In this document: piece by piece, positions 52,831-60,295 of the stretch
Numbering within the stretch: the stretch's first letter is position 1
Layout: each line of letters opens with the position of its first letter
Source: Anaerococcus pacaensis 9403502
Lineage (GTDB): Bacteria; Bacillota; Clostridia; Tissierellales; Peptoniphilaceae
Direction of reading: 5' to 3'
Assembly: GCA_000308255.3 (NCBI GenBank)
Contig: HG326663.1
Coordinates: 261,876-325,875 of the forward strand
Length of the DNA stretch: 64,000 bases
Notes under the pieces: model-generated
Seen by the model: only the letters and a program-made list of their open reading frames with translations
Told to the model about the DNA's origin: nothing
Database searches by the model: none
Translations under genes and position numbers: made by a program

Positions 52831-53005
52831 GGGCTGTTGCAAAATAGATAAATTGTTCCAATATCATTCGAGCACCCTCTCAGAAAAGTGTCTCAGTTCG
52901 CCGACGGGCTAAAAGCCTCCATGAGCCGGCGGGCTTAATCTCAAACTTTCTGCGAGTGCACTCTAATGATGGAACAATGATTATCTATTGATTTGCAACA
53001 ACCCC
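52831..53005. repeat. MITE-like palindromic element, copy 2 (inverted)
   Basis: It begins GGGGCTGTTGCAAAATAGAT and ends GATTTGCAACAACCCC. It is the reverse complement of copy 1 (28503-28654), with a slightly longer core containing GAGCCGGCGGGCTTA. No flanking target-site duplication is obvious. Confidence 0.75.
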
Positions 53006-53054
53006 TTGAAGTTATTTAGAAAGTTTTAACTGTTTATAACTTTACTTATAAGAA

Positions 53055-54056
53055 TTAGTCCAAGTCTAAGTCTAGAGCATATTCATAGGATATTACTTGG
53101 CGATCACTTGTCATTTTATATCCTTTTTCTTTGTGAGAATATTCAGATATATCCCTAGCAGTATATTCCATAAATTTATCAGTGACAGTGTTTAATACAT
53201 TTTCTTCGTCTTCGGTGAGTTCATTCATGACATAATTTTGTGAAGGAGTAATTATATATTTTACAAAATCACCCTCATCTATTATATTGATGACTATTGT
53301 TTCATCCTGTTGAAGCGATTCGAGTAGTATTTCATATCGGTTGGGTACTGGACCATATGGAAAATGTAAGTAAGTCATACCTGTAATAGATGTACCGTAT
53401 TTCTTATAATGAATCATATCCGAGTAGTGTAATAGTTTCAGTAATTTAGTTTTAGGTAGATTCTTCATTTTACTAGCGTAGTAAAACACTACATTTCTTA
53501 CTTTGTTGTAATCAAATAATTTGAATCCATTCTCGATGGATGGAGATGTAGCAAAGTAGTAATCTACAATTTTCTCATCAAAAGAAGTGTTACCTTCTGT
53601 AAGTTTAGACAATTGTACTTTTAGTTTGTCTAACTTGTCGTCTTCTAAAGATGTTTTGTTCTGTTTTATATATGTGCTCATCACTTCTGGGTCTTTAAGT
53701 AATTTAAGTAGTCCATTATGCACACTGTCAGGAATTGAACCATTTTCGTAGCTCCTGATTGTTTTATCACTCCAATTTAATAATTTTGCAAAGGACCTTT
53801 GGCTTAATCCGTATTGTTGTCTTATTTTTTTAATTTCTTCAGGATGCAATAACTCATGCCTTTTTCTGTATATATCATATGCTTTATTGAGTGTATTGGA
53901 ATCAAGATTTTCCGAATATATTTCTTCTCCACATTCCTCACATACTAGGACTTGTGCTTCTAATTCAATCTCTTCTCCAAGCACTTTATATGTTTCAGTC
54001 TTATTAATCACTGAGGTATTTACATATTGATTGCAGTTATCACAGTAATTAGTCAT
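53055..54056 (-). CDS. MqsA-type antitoxin: zinc finger + HTH + Panacea domain
   Basis: A 333-residue protein. The N-terminal MqsA-like zinc-binding region has CDNCNQ and CEECGEE pairs (about residues 4-50). An XRE-type helix-turn-helix follows (EEIKKIRQQYGLSQRSFAKL, then WSDKTIRSYENGS, about residues 72-115). The C-terminal half is a Panacea/SocA domain (LLKLLHYSDMIHYKKYG, then YLHFPYGPVPNRYEIL). The ATG of MTNYCDNC is preferred, with GGAGGG upstream. The partner directly upstream is an MqsR-like toxin gene. The HTH should repress the operon. Confidence 0.87.
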   Translation of the reverse strand: MTNYCDNCNQYVNTSVINKTETYKVLGEEIELEAQVLVCEECGEEIYSENLDSNTLNKAYDIYRKRHELLHPEEIKKIRQQYGLSQRSFAKLLNWSDKTIRSYENGSIPDSVHNGLLKLLKDPEVMSTYIKQNKTSLEDDKLDKLKVQLSKLTEGNTSFDEKIVDYYFATSPSIENGFKLFDYNKVRNVVFYYASKMKNLPKTKLLKLLHYSDMIHYKKYGTSITGMTYLHFPYGPVPNRYEILLESLQQDETIVINIIDEGDFVKYIITPSQNYVMNELTEDEENVLNTVTDKFMEYTARDISEYSHKEKGYKMTSDRQVISYEYALDLDLD

Positions 54057-54081
54057 AGAAGCTCCCTCCTTATTATAGTTT

Positions 54082-54426
54082 TTATTGATATTCATCTATA
54101 TGGAACGATAAAATTTTAAGCAACTTGCCATTTTTGTTTTCAGCTATGGTTAATTTTATATATACTTGGTTACCCATGATAATATTTTTGAATTCCCAAA
54201 TATCTCCAGGAAAATTTGGATTAAAATCTGCTTTAGGTCCTTTATAGTAATCATTTATTTGCAGATCATAGATATAAGATTTTGCATCTTCGATGGTCAA
54301 ACCTAACATGGACAGGGATTGTAGATTTTTTGATCTAGGAATAAATTGATAATCACCATTATAAATTAAGGTCTTAACTTCATTTAGATATGTTATTATT
54401 TCTTTATTACTGGCACTACTACACAC
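54082..54426 (-). CDS. MqsR-like type II toxin
   Basis: A 114-residue protein with the MqsR layout: an N-terminal helix ITYLNEVKTLIYNGDYQFI, then LSMLGLTIEDAKSYIYDL. The core NDYYKGPKADFN, WEFKNIIMGNQVYIKLTI and LKILSFHI follows. MqsR is a RelE-fold ribosome-independent mRNA interferase; the residues aligning with its core (Lys, Tyr, late SFH) are present. The start is GTG with GGAGG upstream. The toxin-first order and the short gap to an MqsA-type antitoxin support a toxin-antitoxin pair. Confidence 0.75.
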   Translation of the reverse strand: MCSSASNKEIITYLNEVKTLIYNGDYQFIPRSKNLQSLSMLGLTIEDAKSYIYDLQINDYYKGPKADFNPNFPGDIWEFKNIIMGNQVYIKLTIAENKNGKLLKILSFHIDEYQ

Positions 54427-54582
54427 CTCTGCACCTCCATTAATTTATTATATTTTACTTTCTAAATTATATAAATCAACAAAAATGCGGTTATATTACT
54501 GCATTCAGTTTCAGAAACGGTGTGTATTATACTGATTAGTGCCTAAATATTCCTATATCTATTCTGAAGCATATATTAATAC

Positions 54583-55071
54583 TTATTTATATAGAATATT
54601 TCCCTTCAAATACTGAATCTCCTCTTCCCTACTGTACAAATTCCCAATAATCTCCCTATATATCATAGTAAGGGCTTGGTTTTTGTTGATGTTTAGGCTA
54701 TCAAATCTCGATAGGGTGTCGATGGCTTCGCCTGTGGTGAGGATGATTTGATTGTCTTTGATGTGGGATACGTATCTGACATTGACGAAGCCACGGGTGT
54801 TTTTGTCGTAGGTGGATGTGCGATATTTGAAGCCAAAGAATACGTGGGTGGCGTTTATGACATATGGGGTGTTTTTGCTGACTTGGAGGATGCGTCTAAT
54901 GATCCTATCCATTTCTTTTTTCGATCGGCCGTTTTTCTTATAGAGGTGGTCTAGGAGGAGCTCTGGGGTTTTCTCATCGATATATGGCTCGGCGGCGGTG
55001 GTATATACACAAGAGCATATACCAGTGCCCTTTATTTCTGTTGGTAGTATTGCTATTATTGGTGGTTTCAT
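54583..55071 (-). CDS. ComK-like competence transcription factor
   Basis: A 162-residue protein. MKPPIIAILPTEIKGTGICS matches the N-terminal signature of ComK (IAxLPxEIxGxxCS). The middle and late parts follow the same outline: a TPYVI strand, an FFGFKY segment where ComK has FLFPT, a VSHI strand, then TTGEAIDTL and a helix resembling NSFENQVYRTA. ComK activates DNA-uptake genes in Bacillus. The chosen ATG has AAAGGAG upstream. It stands alone between an MqsR/MqsA pair and a repeat island, with no com genes nearby. ComK-like proteins outside bacilli are poorly studied, so the competence role is tentative. Confidence 0.68.
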   Translation of the reverse strand: MKPPIIAILPTEIKGTGICSCVYTTAAEPYIDEKTPELLLDHLYKKNGRSKKEMDRIIRRILQVSKNTPYVINATHVFFGFKYRTSTYDKNTRGFVNVRYVSHIKDNQIILTTGEAIDTLSRFDSLNINKNQALTMIYREIIGNLYSREEEIQYLKGNILYK

Positions 55072-55089
55072 TTCATTCTCCTTTCGCGT

Positions 55090-56340
55090 TCTCGCCACGC
55101 TCGCGCGGGGTTCGGGGTTCTCTTGCAGAGGGCCTTTTTTGTTTAGCTGAGGTGGGTTTGGTGTTTTATGTAATGTATGTATTTAGGTTTCACTTTGCTA
55201 TTTTAATATATAGTTAGGTTTGAGTATGTACAGTGCATAAGGCGTGGGATTGATGCATGATATTAAAGTAATTTTGGTCTTATTTGTGATAGTTATATAT
55301 AGTTAATACTTCGCCCAAGGGGGAAAACCCAGGGGAGTTGACTAGCCCGTCCGGCTCATAGAGGACTTCTCCCCGCCGGTTACGAAAACTCGCTACTACG
55401 TAGCTCCTCCGTGCTATCGCACTAGTTTTCGGGATAAATGCCCAAAATCACTGGGCATTTATCTCCCCCTTAAACCCCCTTTTCCGTAACCCCCTACAAA
55501 CGACCCCGCCGGGGGCAGTTTGGGAGGGATCGCTTCGCGATACCCGTTTGACCACCAAGTAGTAAGCTCACTTCCTGAGCTTTTGTGGGAAGTTTGTTGG
55601 GGTAATCCAATTCCTAACAATCCAAAGACTCACGAAGTGAGTCTACCCCTCGGGTTGGCTCGGTGACCCGAGCCTCCCTATTAAGGCAGGATTCGCGGAG
55701 TGAATCCTACCAAACAATGCCCCACGCAGTGGCAGAGGGGGTGAAATGGGTCGGGGGTTCGGGGAAGGGCATAAGGGGTCTCTGCCAACCCCTACCGCCC
55801 TGCGCCCCGAGGCGAAGGTGTTAGCTAAATAAAAATATTACATAAAAGAGAGAACATCAGTTCGATTATGGTTGGCAGTGCCCCCTGCCCTTCCATCACG
55901 GTATGGAATTACATAACAGTCTGACAAAAGATCCTTCGACTCCGCTTTGCTTCGCTCAGGATAAGGGGTGTGTCGATAGTTAGTCGCTTTCTTGATAAAT
56001 GAAGGATAAGAAAATCCCCTGGGTTTTCCCCCTTGGGCGGAGTATTACATATATATAATCATTACATATAAGAGAGCATCCACCCTCAACCCGCGAGGGC
56101 GGCAGTGCCCCGTGCCCTTCCATCACGGTATGGAATTACAGAACAGTCTGGACAAAGATCCTTCGACTACGCTTTGCTTCGCTCAGGATGTGAGGGGGGG
56201 GTGGTACACTCTACGTTTTTATACATGGTATGGAGTTACGAATTGGTCTGACTAAAGATCCTTCGATTCGCTCAGCTCACTCAGGATGGTAGGGTGTGTG
56301 GTCGCTTAGGAGGGTGGGCGCGGTTCGAGTGACTGGGAGG
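55090..56340. repeat. GC-rich non-coding island 3 (hairpin mosaic)
   Basis: It carries the same modules as islands 1 and 2, but the two long blocks are inverted: CGCCCAAGGGGG at 55313 through GATCGCTTCGCGATACCCGT (55529), then the GGATTCGCGGAGTGAATCC block ending CGCCCCGAGGCG (55685-55823). Plus-oriented GTTGGCAGTGCCCC and AAGATCCTTCG...CGCTCAGGAT units follow at 55865-55965, 56105-56190 and 56250-56290. Within the first block an unrelated hairpin, GCCCAAAATCACTGGGC, and an ACGAAAACTCGCTACTACGT module are nested. Confidence 0.7.
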
Positions 56341-56566
56341 GGTGGATTGGTTTACTTGTATTTCGGAACTATAGTTTAGTATAAATGACAATACAAAAAG
56401 TTTTGTAGACTTTTCCAAAAGTCCTTTAGTGTCTTTCTTTGGACTATCAATGTACTACCAAAAAGGAAAAATTACCAGATGAATAATAAAATATAATTAT
56501 AAGCCTTATAGAAGAATTGATGAATGATATAGGAATATATAAAGAGAATATGTGAAAAGTTGGATT

Positions 56567-56599
56567 TAAAAAGGAAGCTTTGGTTAGCTTCCTTTTTTG
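56567..56599 (-). terminator. Intrinsic terminator
   Basis: AAGGAAGCT and AGCTTCCTT pair around TTGGTT, with T-rich tails. It follows the gene at 56608. Confidence 0.8.
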
Positions 56600-56607
56600 T
56601 GCGAGTG

Positions 56608-57987
56608 TTATTGCCAGAAGTAGCCGTCGTCGTCATCGTCTGTGAGATGAGATACTAGGCCTATGGCGCCGAGTGTTGCCACGACACCTATTGCTACTTT
56701 GCCCCATGGGATGCCTAGGGATTTCTTTTGTTTATGTTGGGCTTTGTAGTGATTTTTGATTGGAATGATTTCGTAGTGGTCTAGGGCTTGGTGGGTGGTT
56801 GGGTGGATGAGTGGGGCTTTGGCTTCTGTGTGGGTGTAGTAGACATCGGATAGTTCGTAGTCTGGGGTTTGCTCGTTGTGGTAGGTTTGTCCGCTTGTTG
56901 GATAGACAGTAGCTTGGCTAGCGCTTGTGATGCTGTCTGCCTGGTGGGCTGGTCTACGGGTAATAGCGGACTCGCGAGTGTTGATGTGGTCGGTTTGGTA
57001 AGCTACATCTCCCCCTTGGGATTCGATGACTATGCGGGTGTCTTTTTCTACTGGGATGGTGTCTAGGGTTTCTTTGCTAGTTGGTGTCCTGTGTGTGGCA
57101 TCGGTGGTGGTGACGGTGCTACGGATGGTGTGGACAGATGGGCTGTCCCAGTCTACTTTTCTTTCGTCGGTAGGATCGTAGGATGTGGTGGTGCCAGTAC
57201 TGGTGATAACGTGGGTTTGGCTTGGTGCAGTGGTGTCATTTGTGTGATTTACTTGGTATGGTTTGTCGGTGGTGGTTTGGGTTGTTGTGTTTACAGAGGT
57301 ATCCACAGTATGAGTTTTTTCTGTAGGTGAGTATGATGCGTTTTGTTTCGCTTCGGTCGATTCTAGAGTGTGATGTGCTTGTCCGGTTGAATTGACAGAA
57401 GTGTTGGTGTCGTCAGTAGAATCTTCGATAATTGGGTCGGTTAGGCCGTCTTCGTTTTCTATGCGAGCTGTGTTGGCTGCTGGAGCTACGGCGATAGGTG
57501 GCTCGGCTTGAGCTGCTGGCTCGCGGTGGCTGGCATTTTCTGGGACTGGGACTGTGAATGATCCGCTAGATGTGCCAGTGGTTTGTGATTGACCTGTAGA
57601 TTTTCCGCTACGCTTCGCATCGGTCGAAACGTCAGATATATGGGATGTTTCGGTGGAGTCGACAGAAGGGTGTGCTTGATCAGTTGAAATGGCAGAGCTG
57701 CGGTCTAGTTCGTTCGTTTTAGCAGAAGGGTTGACCGCTGCGGTGGTGCCTGCATTAGAAACTGTGGTTGATTGTGTGCTAGCAACATTCGAGGTGTCGT
57801 AGGTTTTGTTGCCAAAGCCAAATCCAGTGTATAGCTCTTCCCCGCGGTCTAGGTCGTTTTGGGTTTTTTCTGCTTTAGTTTCATTTCTTACTTCTGGTAT
57901 ATCGTCAGTGGCGTCAAACATTTCATTAGCATTTTTCCCCTGTTCTACTTCAGTTGGTCCAGTGCGTTTTTCATTAGTATTAGCCAT
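56608..57987 (-). CDS. Disordered Ser/Thr-rich tail-anchored membrane protein
   Basis: A 459-residue protein not recognised as a known family. It has no signal peptide. About 400 residues are low-complexity and rich in Thr, Ser, Asp, His and Gln, with loosely repeated phrases such as STDQAHPSVDSTETSH and STGQAHHTLESTEAKQ. A basic stretch (KNHYKAQHKQKK) precedes a single C-terminal membrane segment (KVAIGVVATLGAIGLVSHL), and the protein ends DDDDDGYFWQ. The long disordered part should therefore be cytoplasmic, the reverse of a usual surface protein, unless export is unconventional. AAGGAGG precedes the ATG. Role unknown. Confidence 0.65.
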   Translation of the reverse strand: MANTNEKRTGPTEVEQGKNANEMFDATDDIPEVRNETKAEKTQNDLDRGEELYTGFGFGNKTYDTSNVASTQSTTVSNAGTTAAVNPSAKTNELDRSSAISTDQAHPSVDSTETSHISDVSTDAKRSGKSTGQSQTTGTSSGSFTVPVPENASHREPAAQAEPPIAVAPAANTARIENEDGLTDPIIEDSTDDTNTSVNSTGQAHHTLESTEAKQNASYSPTEKTHTVDTSVNTTTQTTTDKPYQVNHTNDTTAPSQTHVITSTGTTTSYDPTDERKVDWDSPSVHTIRSTVTTTDATHRTPTSKETLDTIPVEKDTRIVIESQGGDVAYQTDHINTRESAITRRPAHQADSITSASQATVYPTSGQTYHNEQTPDYELSDVYYTHTEAKAPLIHPTTHQALDHYEIIPIKNHYKAQHKQKKSLGIPWGKVAIGVVATLGAIGLVSHLTDDDDDGYFWQ

Positions 57988-58130
57988 GTAAGCCTCCTTG
58001 GTGGTTTTAAATGATTTTTTTAGTTAGGGTATATATACCCAATTGGCGATGAGAATGGTAGATTAGTTTTTGGGGTAGATATGGTTGGCCTGGGTGGGGC
58101 TTATTTGGATGAAGGTAATGATCGCCTATT

Positions 58131-58562
58131 CTTGAATAAAAAGTTCCCTCGCCCTAAAGCGAGCGGGCGGCTTGTTTGTCGGGAAGGGGGTTGTGTGTGG
58201 GATGTGGTTGGTAGAGGATGGGGTTTGTGGGGTTCTAAGGTATAGAGTACCGAACCCACATTACCCCGTTCCGAACGTATGTGAGGAACCTTCGGATGTG
58301 AGGAATCTTTTTGTTTTGTAAAGGTAAAAGCAACCATTGGACTGGTTGTAATTTGTATGGATATAGGTAACTCTCCCCCATGCTTGAATAAAAAGTTCCC
58401 TCGCCCTAAAGCGAGCGGGCGGCTTGTCTGTCGGGAAGTGGTATTGTGAGTACCCAACTTTGTTACTAAAGGATAGAGATTGTGTTGTTCTTGGCCGTAG
58501 AGTACCGAACCCACATTACCCCGTTCCGAACGTATGTGAGGAACCTTCGAATGTGAGGAAGC
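58131..58562. repeat. Tandem direct repeat, two copies
   Basis: Both copies begin CTTGAATAAAAAGTTCCCTC with a GCGAGCGGGCGGCTTGT hairpin region. Both end TACCGAACCCACATTACCCC and GAACGTATGTGAGGAACCTTC. The spacing is about 252 bases. The central 50-60 bases differ between copies. Confidence 0.75.
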
Positions 58563-58573
58563 TTTTTTTTATA

Positions 58574-58604
58574 CAAAAAAAGAACGGACTGGCCGTTCTC
58601 TTTC
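58574..58604 (-). terminator. Intrinsic terminator
   Basis: AGAACGG and CCGTTCT pair around ACTGG and are followed on the minus strand by seven T. Confidence 0.8.
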
Positions 58605-58615
58605 TCTATGGAATA

Positions 58616-59380
58616 TTATTTTTTTCTTCTAGTAGCTACAATACCCGCCATAGCGATAGCTAGTGTGCTTGCTGCTGTTGTGGTTGCTAGGCCTGTTTTT
58701 GGGTTTGAGCCTGCTTCTTTGTTTGATGATGCTTTTGCAGGTGCTGGTGCTGCTGGTGATTCATCTGCTTTTTCAGAGCCTATTTTTTTGACGTCTTCTA
58801 GTTTGTTTTCTGGGTCTTCAGATGTTTCAGTTTTTTCAGCGTCAGTTGTTTCTGCATCGTCAGCTGCAGTCATATCATCATCTGATCCGATTTTCTTTAC
58901 ATCTTCTAATTTGTTTTCAGGATCATCTGAAGTTTCGCTGTTGCCTTCGTTTTCTGGGGTTGGGTTTACATCTGTGTCGTTGTTTTCTTTATTTTCTGTG
59001 TTGTCGTTGCCACCTACGATGATTGTTTCGTCGTTTGGTTTGTTGTTTTCTTGATTTGCTTCAGTTGTTTTGTTTTCTTCTGCTTTGTTTTCATCACCAA
59101 TTACAATTGTGTCACCGTTGTTAGGTAGGTTGTTGTTTGTTGCCGTTTCGTTAGCTGCTTTGTCGCCACCAACTACGATTGTGTCACCATTGTTTGGTAA
59201 GTTGTTGTTATTAGTAGTTGCTGGTTGAGCAACATCTGTTGTGCTGCCTGTTATTTTGTTGGTTGTTTCAATATTTTGTTTTACTGCTGCATCTACTGCT
59301 TCAGCTGCTTGTGCATTGCTTGCTCCAGCTAGGATTAGGCCTGCTGAAAGTGCAGCTGCTAAGATTTTGTTGTTTTTCAT
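58616..59380 (-). CDS. Sortase-anchored surface protein with NPKTG signal
   Basis: A 254-residue exported protein. A signal peptide (ASNAQA cleavage) is followed by two perfect and one degenerate copy of NNNLPNNGDTIVVG. Two copies of DPENKLEDVKKIGS lie in an acidic Asn/Glu/Asp-rich region. A Pro/Ala linker follows. The C-terminus is a complete cell-wall sorting signal: NPKTG, a hydrophobic segment (LATTTAASTLAIAMAGIVA) and RRKK. NPxTG motifs are recognised by some class B-type or specialised sortases. The protein lacks the PxTV module. It is probably a small wall-linked spacer or decoy protein. The ligand is unknown. Confidence 0.82.
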   Translation of the reverse strand: MKNNKILAAALSAGLILAGASNAQAAEAVDAAVKQNIETTNKITGSTTDVAQPATTNNNNLPNNGDTIVVGGDKAANETATNNNLPNNGDTIVIGDENKAEENKTTEANQENNKPNDETIIVGGNDNTENKENNDTDVNPTPENEGNSETSDDPENKLEDVKKIGSDDDMTAADDAETTDAEKTETSEDPENKLEDVKKIGSEKADESPAAPAPAKASSNKEAGSNPKTGLATTTAASTLAIAMAGIVATRRKK

Positions 59381-59458
59381 TTGATTATCTCCTTGATTAA
59401 CTGTTCTCTTTTATATATACCACTGGGGAAGAGTTTTGAAACATTTTGTCAAAGTTTT

Positions 59459-60193
59459 TTATTTTGTGGCTTTTTCTATGGCTTTGTCGTATTCGGCTAT
59501 CATTACTTCGGCTTCTTTTAATAGGGCTTTAGAGTCTTTGAGAAGCTTTTCGAGTTTGCCTCTGACTTTCACTATGGTTTGTGGTGTGAAGTCAATGAGG
59601 AATTGGGCAGAATCAATCATTTGTTTGTTTTTATCTGCTGCTTGTTTAATAAGTTTTCTGGTTGCTTTTAGGTCTTCTACTATATAGTAGCCTTCTGGAA
59701 TGTATTTGTAGCCCTTTTCTACTTTGACAGACTTCTTCACGTCCGCATCAGTAAATTTAGGATTTTCACTGCCTGGGCCTACTACAGGGAATACATCATC
59801 ATCTTTTTTACCATTTGGAATTGGGACGCCGAGTTCTTTTTCATCATCAAAACCCTTGTACTTGCCATCTGGACCTGGCATTGGTTCAGGTGGTTTTACT
59901 TCATCTAAGATATTTTTTTCTATTGGTTTTAGTATTCCATCTGGGCCGTAGCGGTCTTCATTTTTCAGTTCGTATGGTCTATCATCTTCCTTGAACTTGC
60001 CGTCTGGGCCTGGCATTGGTTGAGGTGGTACTACTTCGTCTAAGATGTTTTTTTCTATTGGCTTTGCTATCCCGTCTGGACCGTAGCGGTCTTCGTTGTT
60101 CGGTTTAACAGGCAAGTCATCAGCAAATGCATTTGCTGATGGAAGTGCAAATGCGATTGCTAGGGCTGTGATTATTATTTTATTCTTTTTCAT
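59459..60193 (-). CDS. Secreted protein with duplicated DRYGPDG repeat and PxTV module
   Basis: A 244-residue exported protein. The signal peptide is followed by two tandem copies of a unit of about 45 residues containing NEDRYGPDGI, KPIEKNILDEV and PMPGPDGK. Next come a YKYIPEGYYIVEDLK strand segment and the shared C-terminal module AQFLIDFTPQTIVKVRGKL. The strand-plus-module end matches the genes at 1271, 60296 and 60709. No wall anchor is present. GPDGK phrases recall calcium-binding or collagen-like turns, but no known domain is recognised. Confidence 0.77.
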   Translation of the reverse strand: MKKNKIIITALAIAFALPSANAFADDLPVKPNNEDRYGPDGIAKPIEKNILDEVVPPQPMPGPDGKFKEDDRPYELKNEDRYGPDGILKPIEKNILDEVKPPEPMPGPDGKYKGFDDEKELGVPIPNGKKDDDVFPVVGPGSENPKFTDADVKKSVKVEKGYKYIPEGYYIVEDLKATRKLIKQAADKNKQMIDSAQFLIDFTPQTIVKVRGKLEKLLKDSKALLKEAEVMIAEYDKAIEKATK

Positions 60194-60266
60194 ATCTACT
60201 CCTTATTATGTATTATTTAATATATACCTAAAATGTTAAATTTTAATCAATTCTAGATACAAAAAT

Positions 60267-60284
60267 AAGGGCCGGCTGGCCCTT
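60267..60284 (-). terminator. Short terminator-like hairpin
   Basis: AAGGGCC and GGCCCTT form a tight stem. On the minus strand the downstream T-tract is interrupted (TTATTTTTG). Confidence 0.5.
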
Positions 60285-60295
60285 TGATTTTGCTA

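Larger units (their letters stand above)
50652..53054. other. Large intergenic region around island 2
   Basis: About 2.4 kb without a gene. Bases 50652-50950 are AT-rich and should contain the promoter of the surface protein. Bases 51000-52660 are the GC-rich repeat island. Bases 52660-52830 are AT-rich. Bases 52831-53005 are the second MITE-like element. Frames in the island are repeat artefacts. Confidence 0.6.
55072..56607. other. Intergenic region around island 3
   Basis: About 1.5 kb with no gene. Bases 55090-56340 are the third repeat island. Bases 56370-56560 are AT-rich and featureless to my eye. A terminator lies at 56567-56599. Confidence 0.6.
57988..58615. other. Intergenic region with a tandem direct repeat
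   Basis: About 630 bases. Two direct copies of a unit of about 185 bases lie at about 58131-58310 and 58383-58562. No real gene is seen. The terminator of the next gene lies at 58574-58604. Confidence 0.55.

Noticed and set aside
58101..58514. 137-residue minus-strand open frame
   Set aside because: It spans both copies of the tandem repeat and reads hairpins in frame. No start context and no recognisable protein features.
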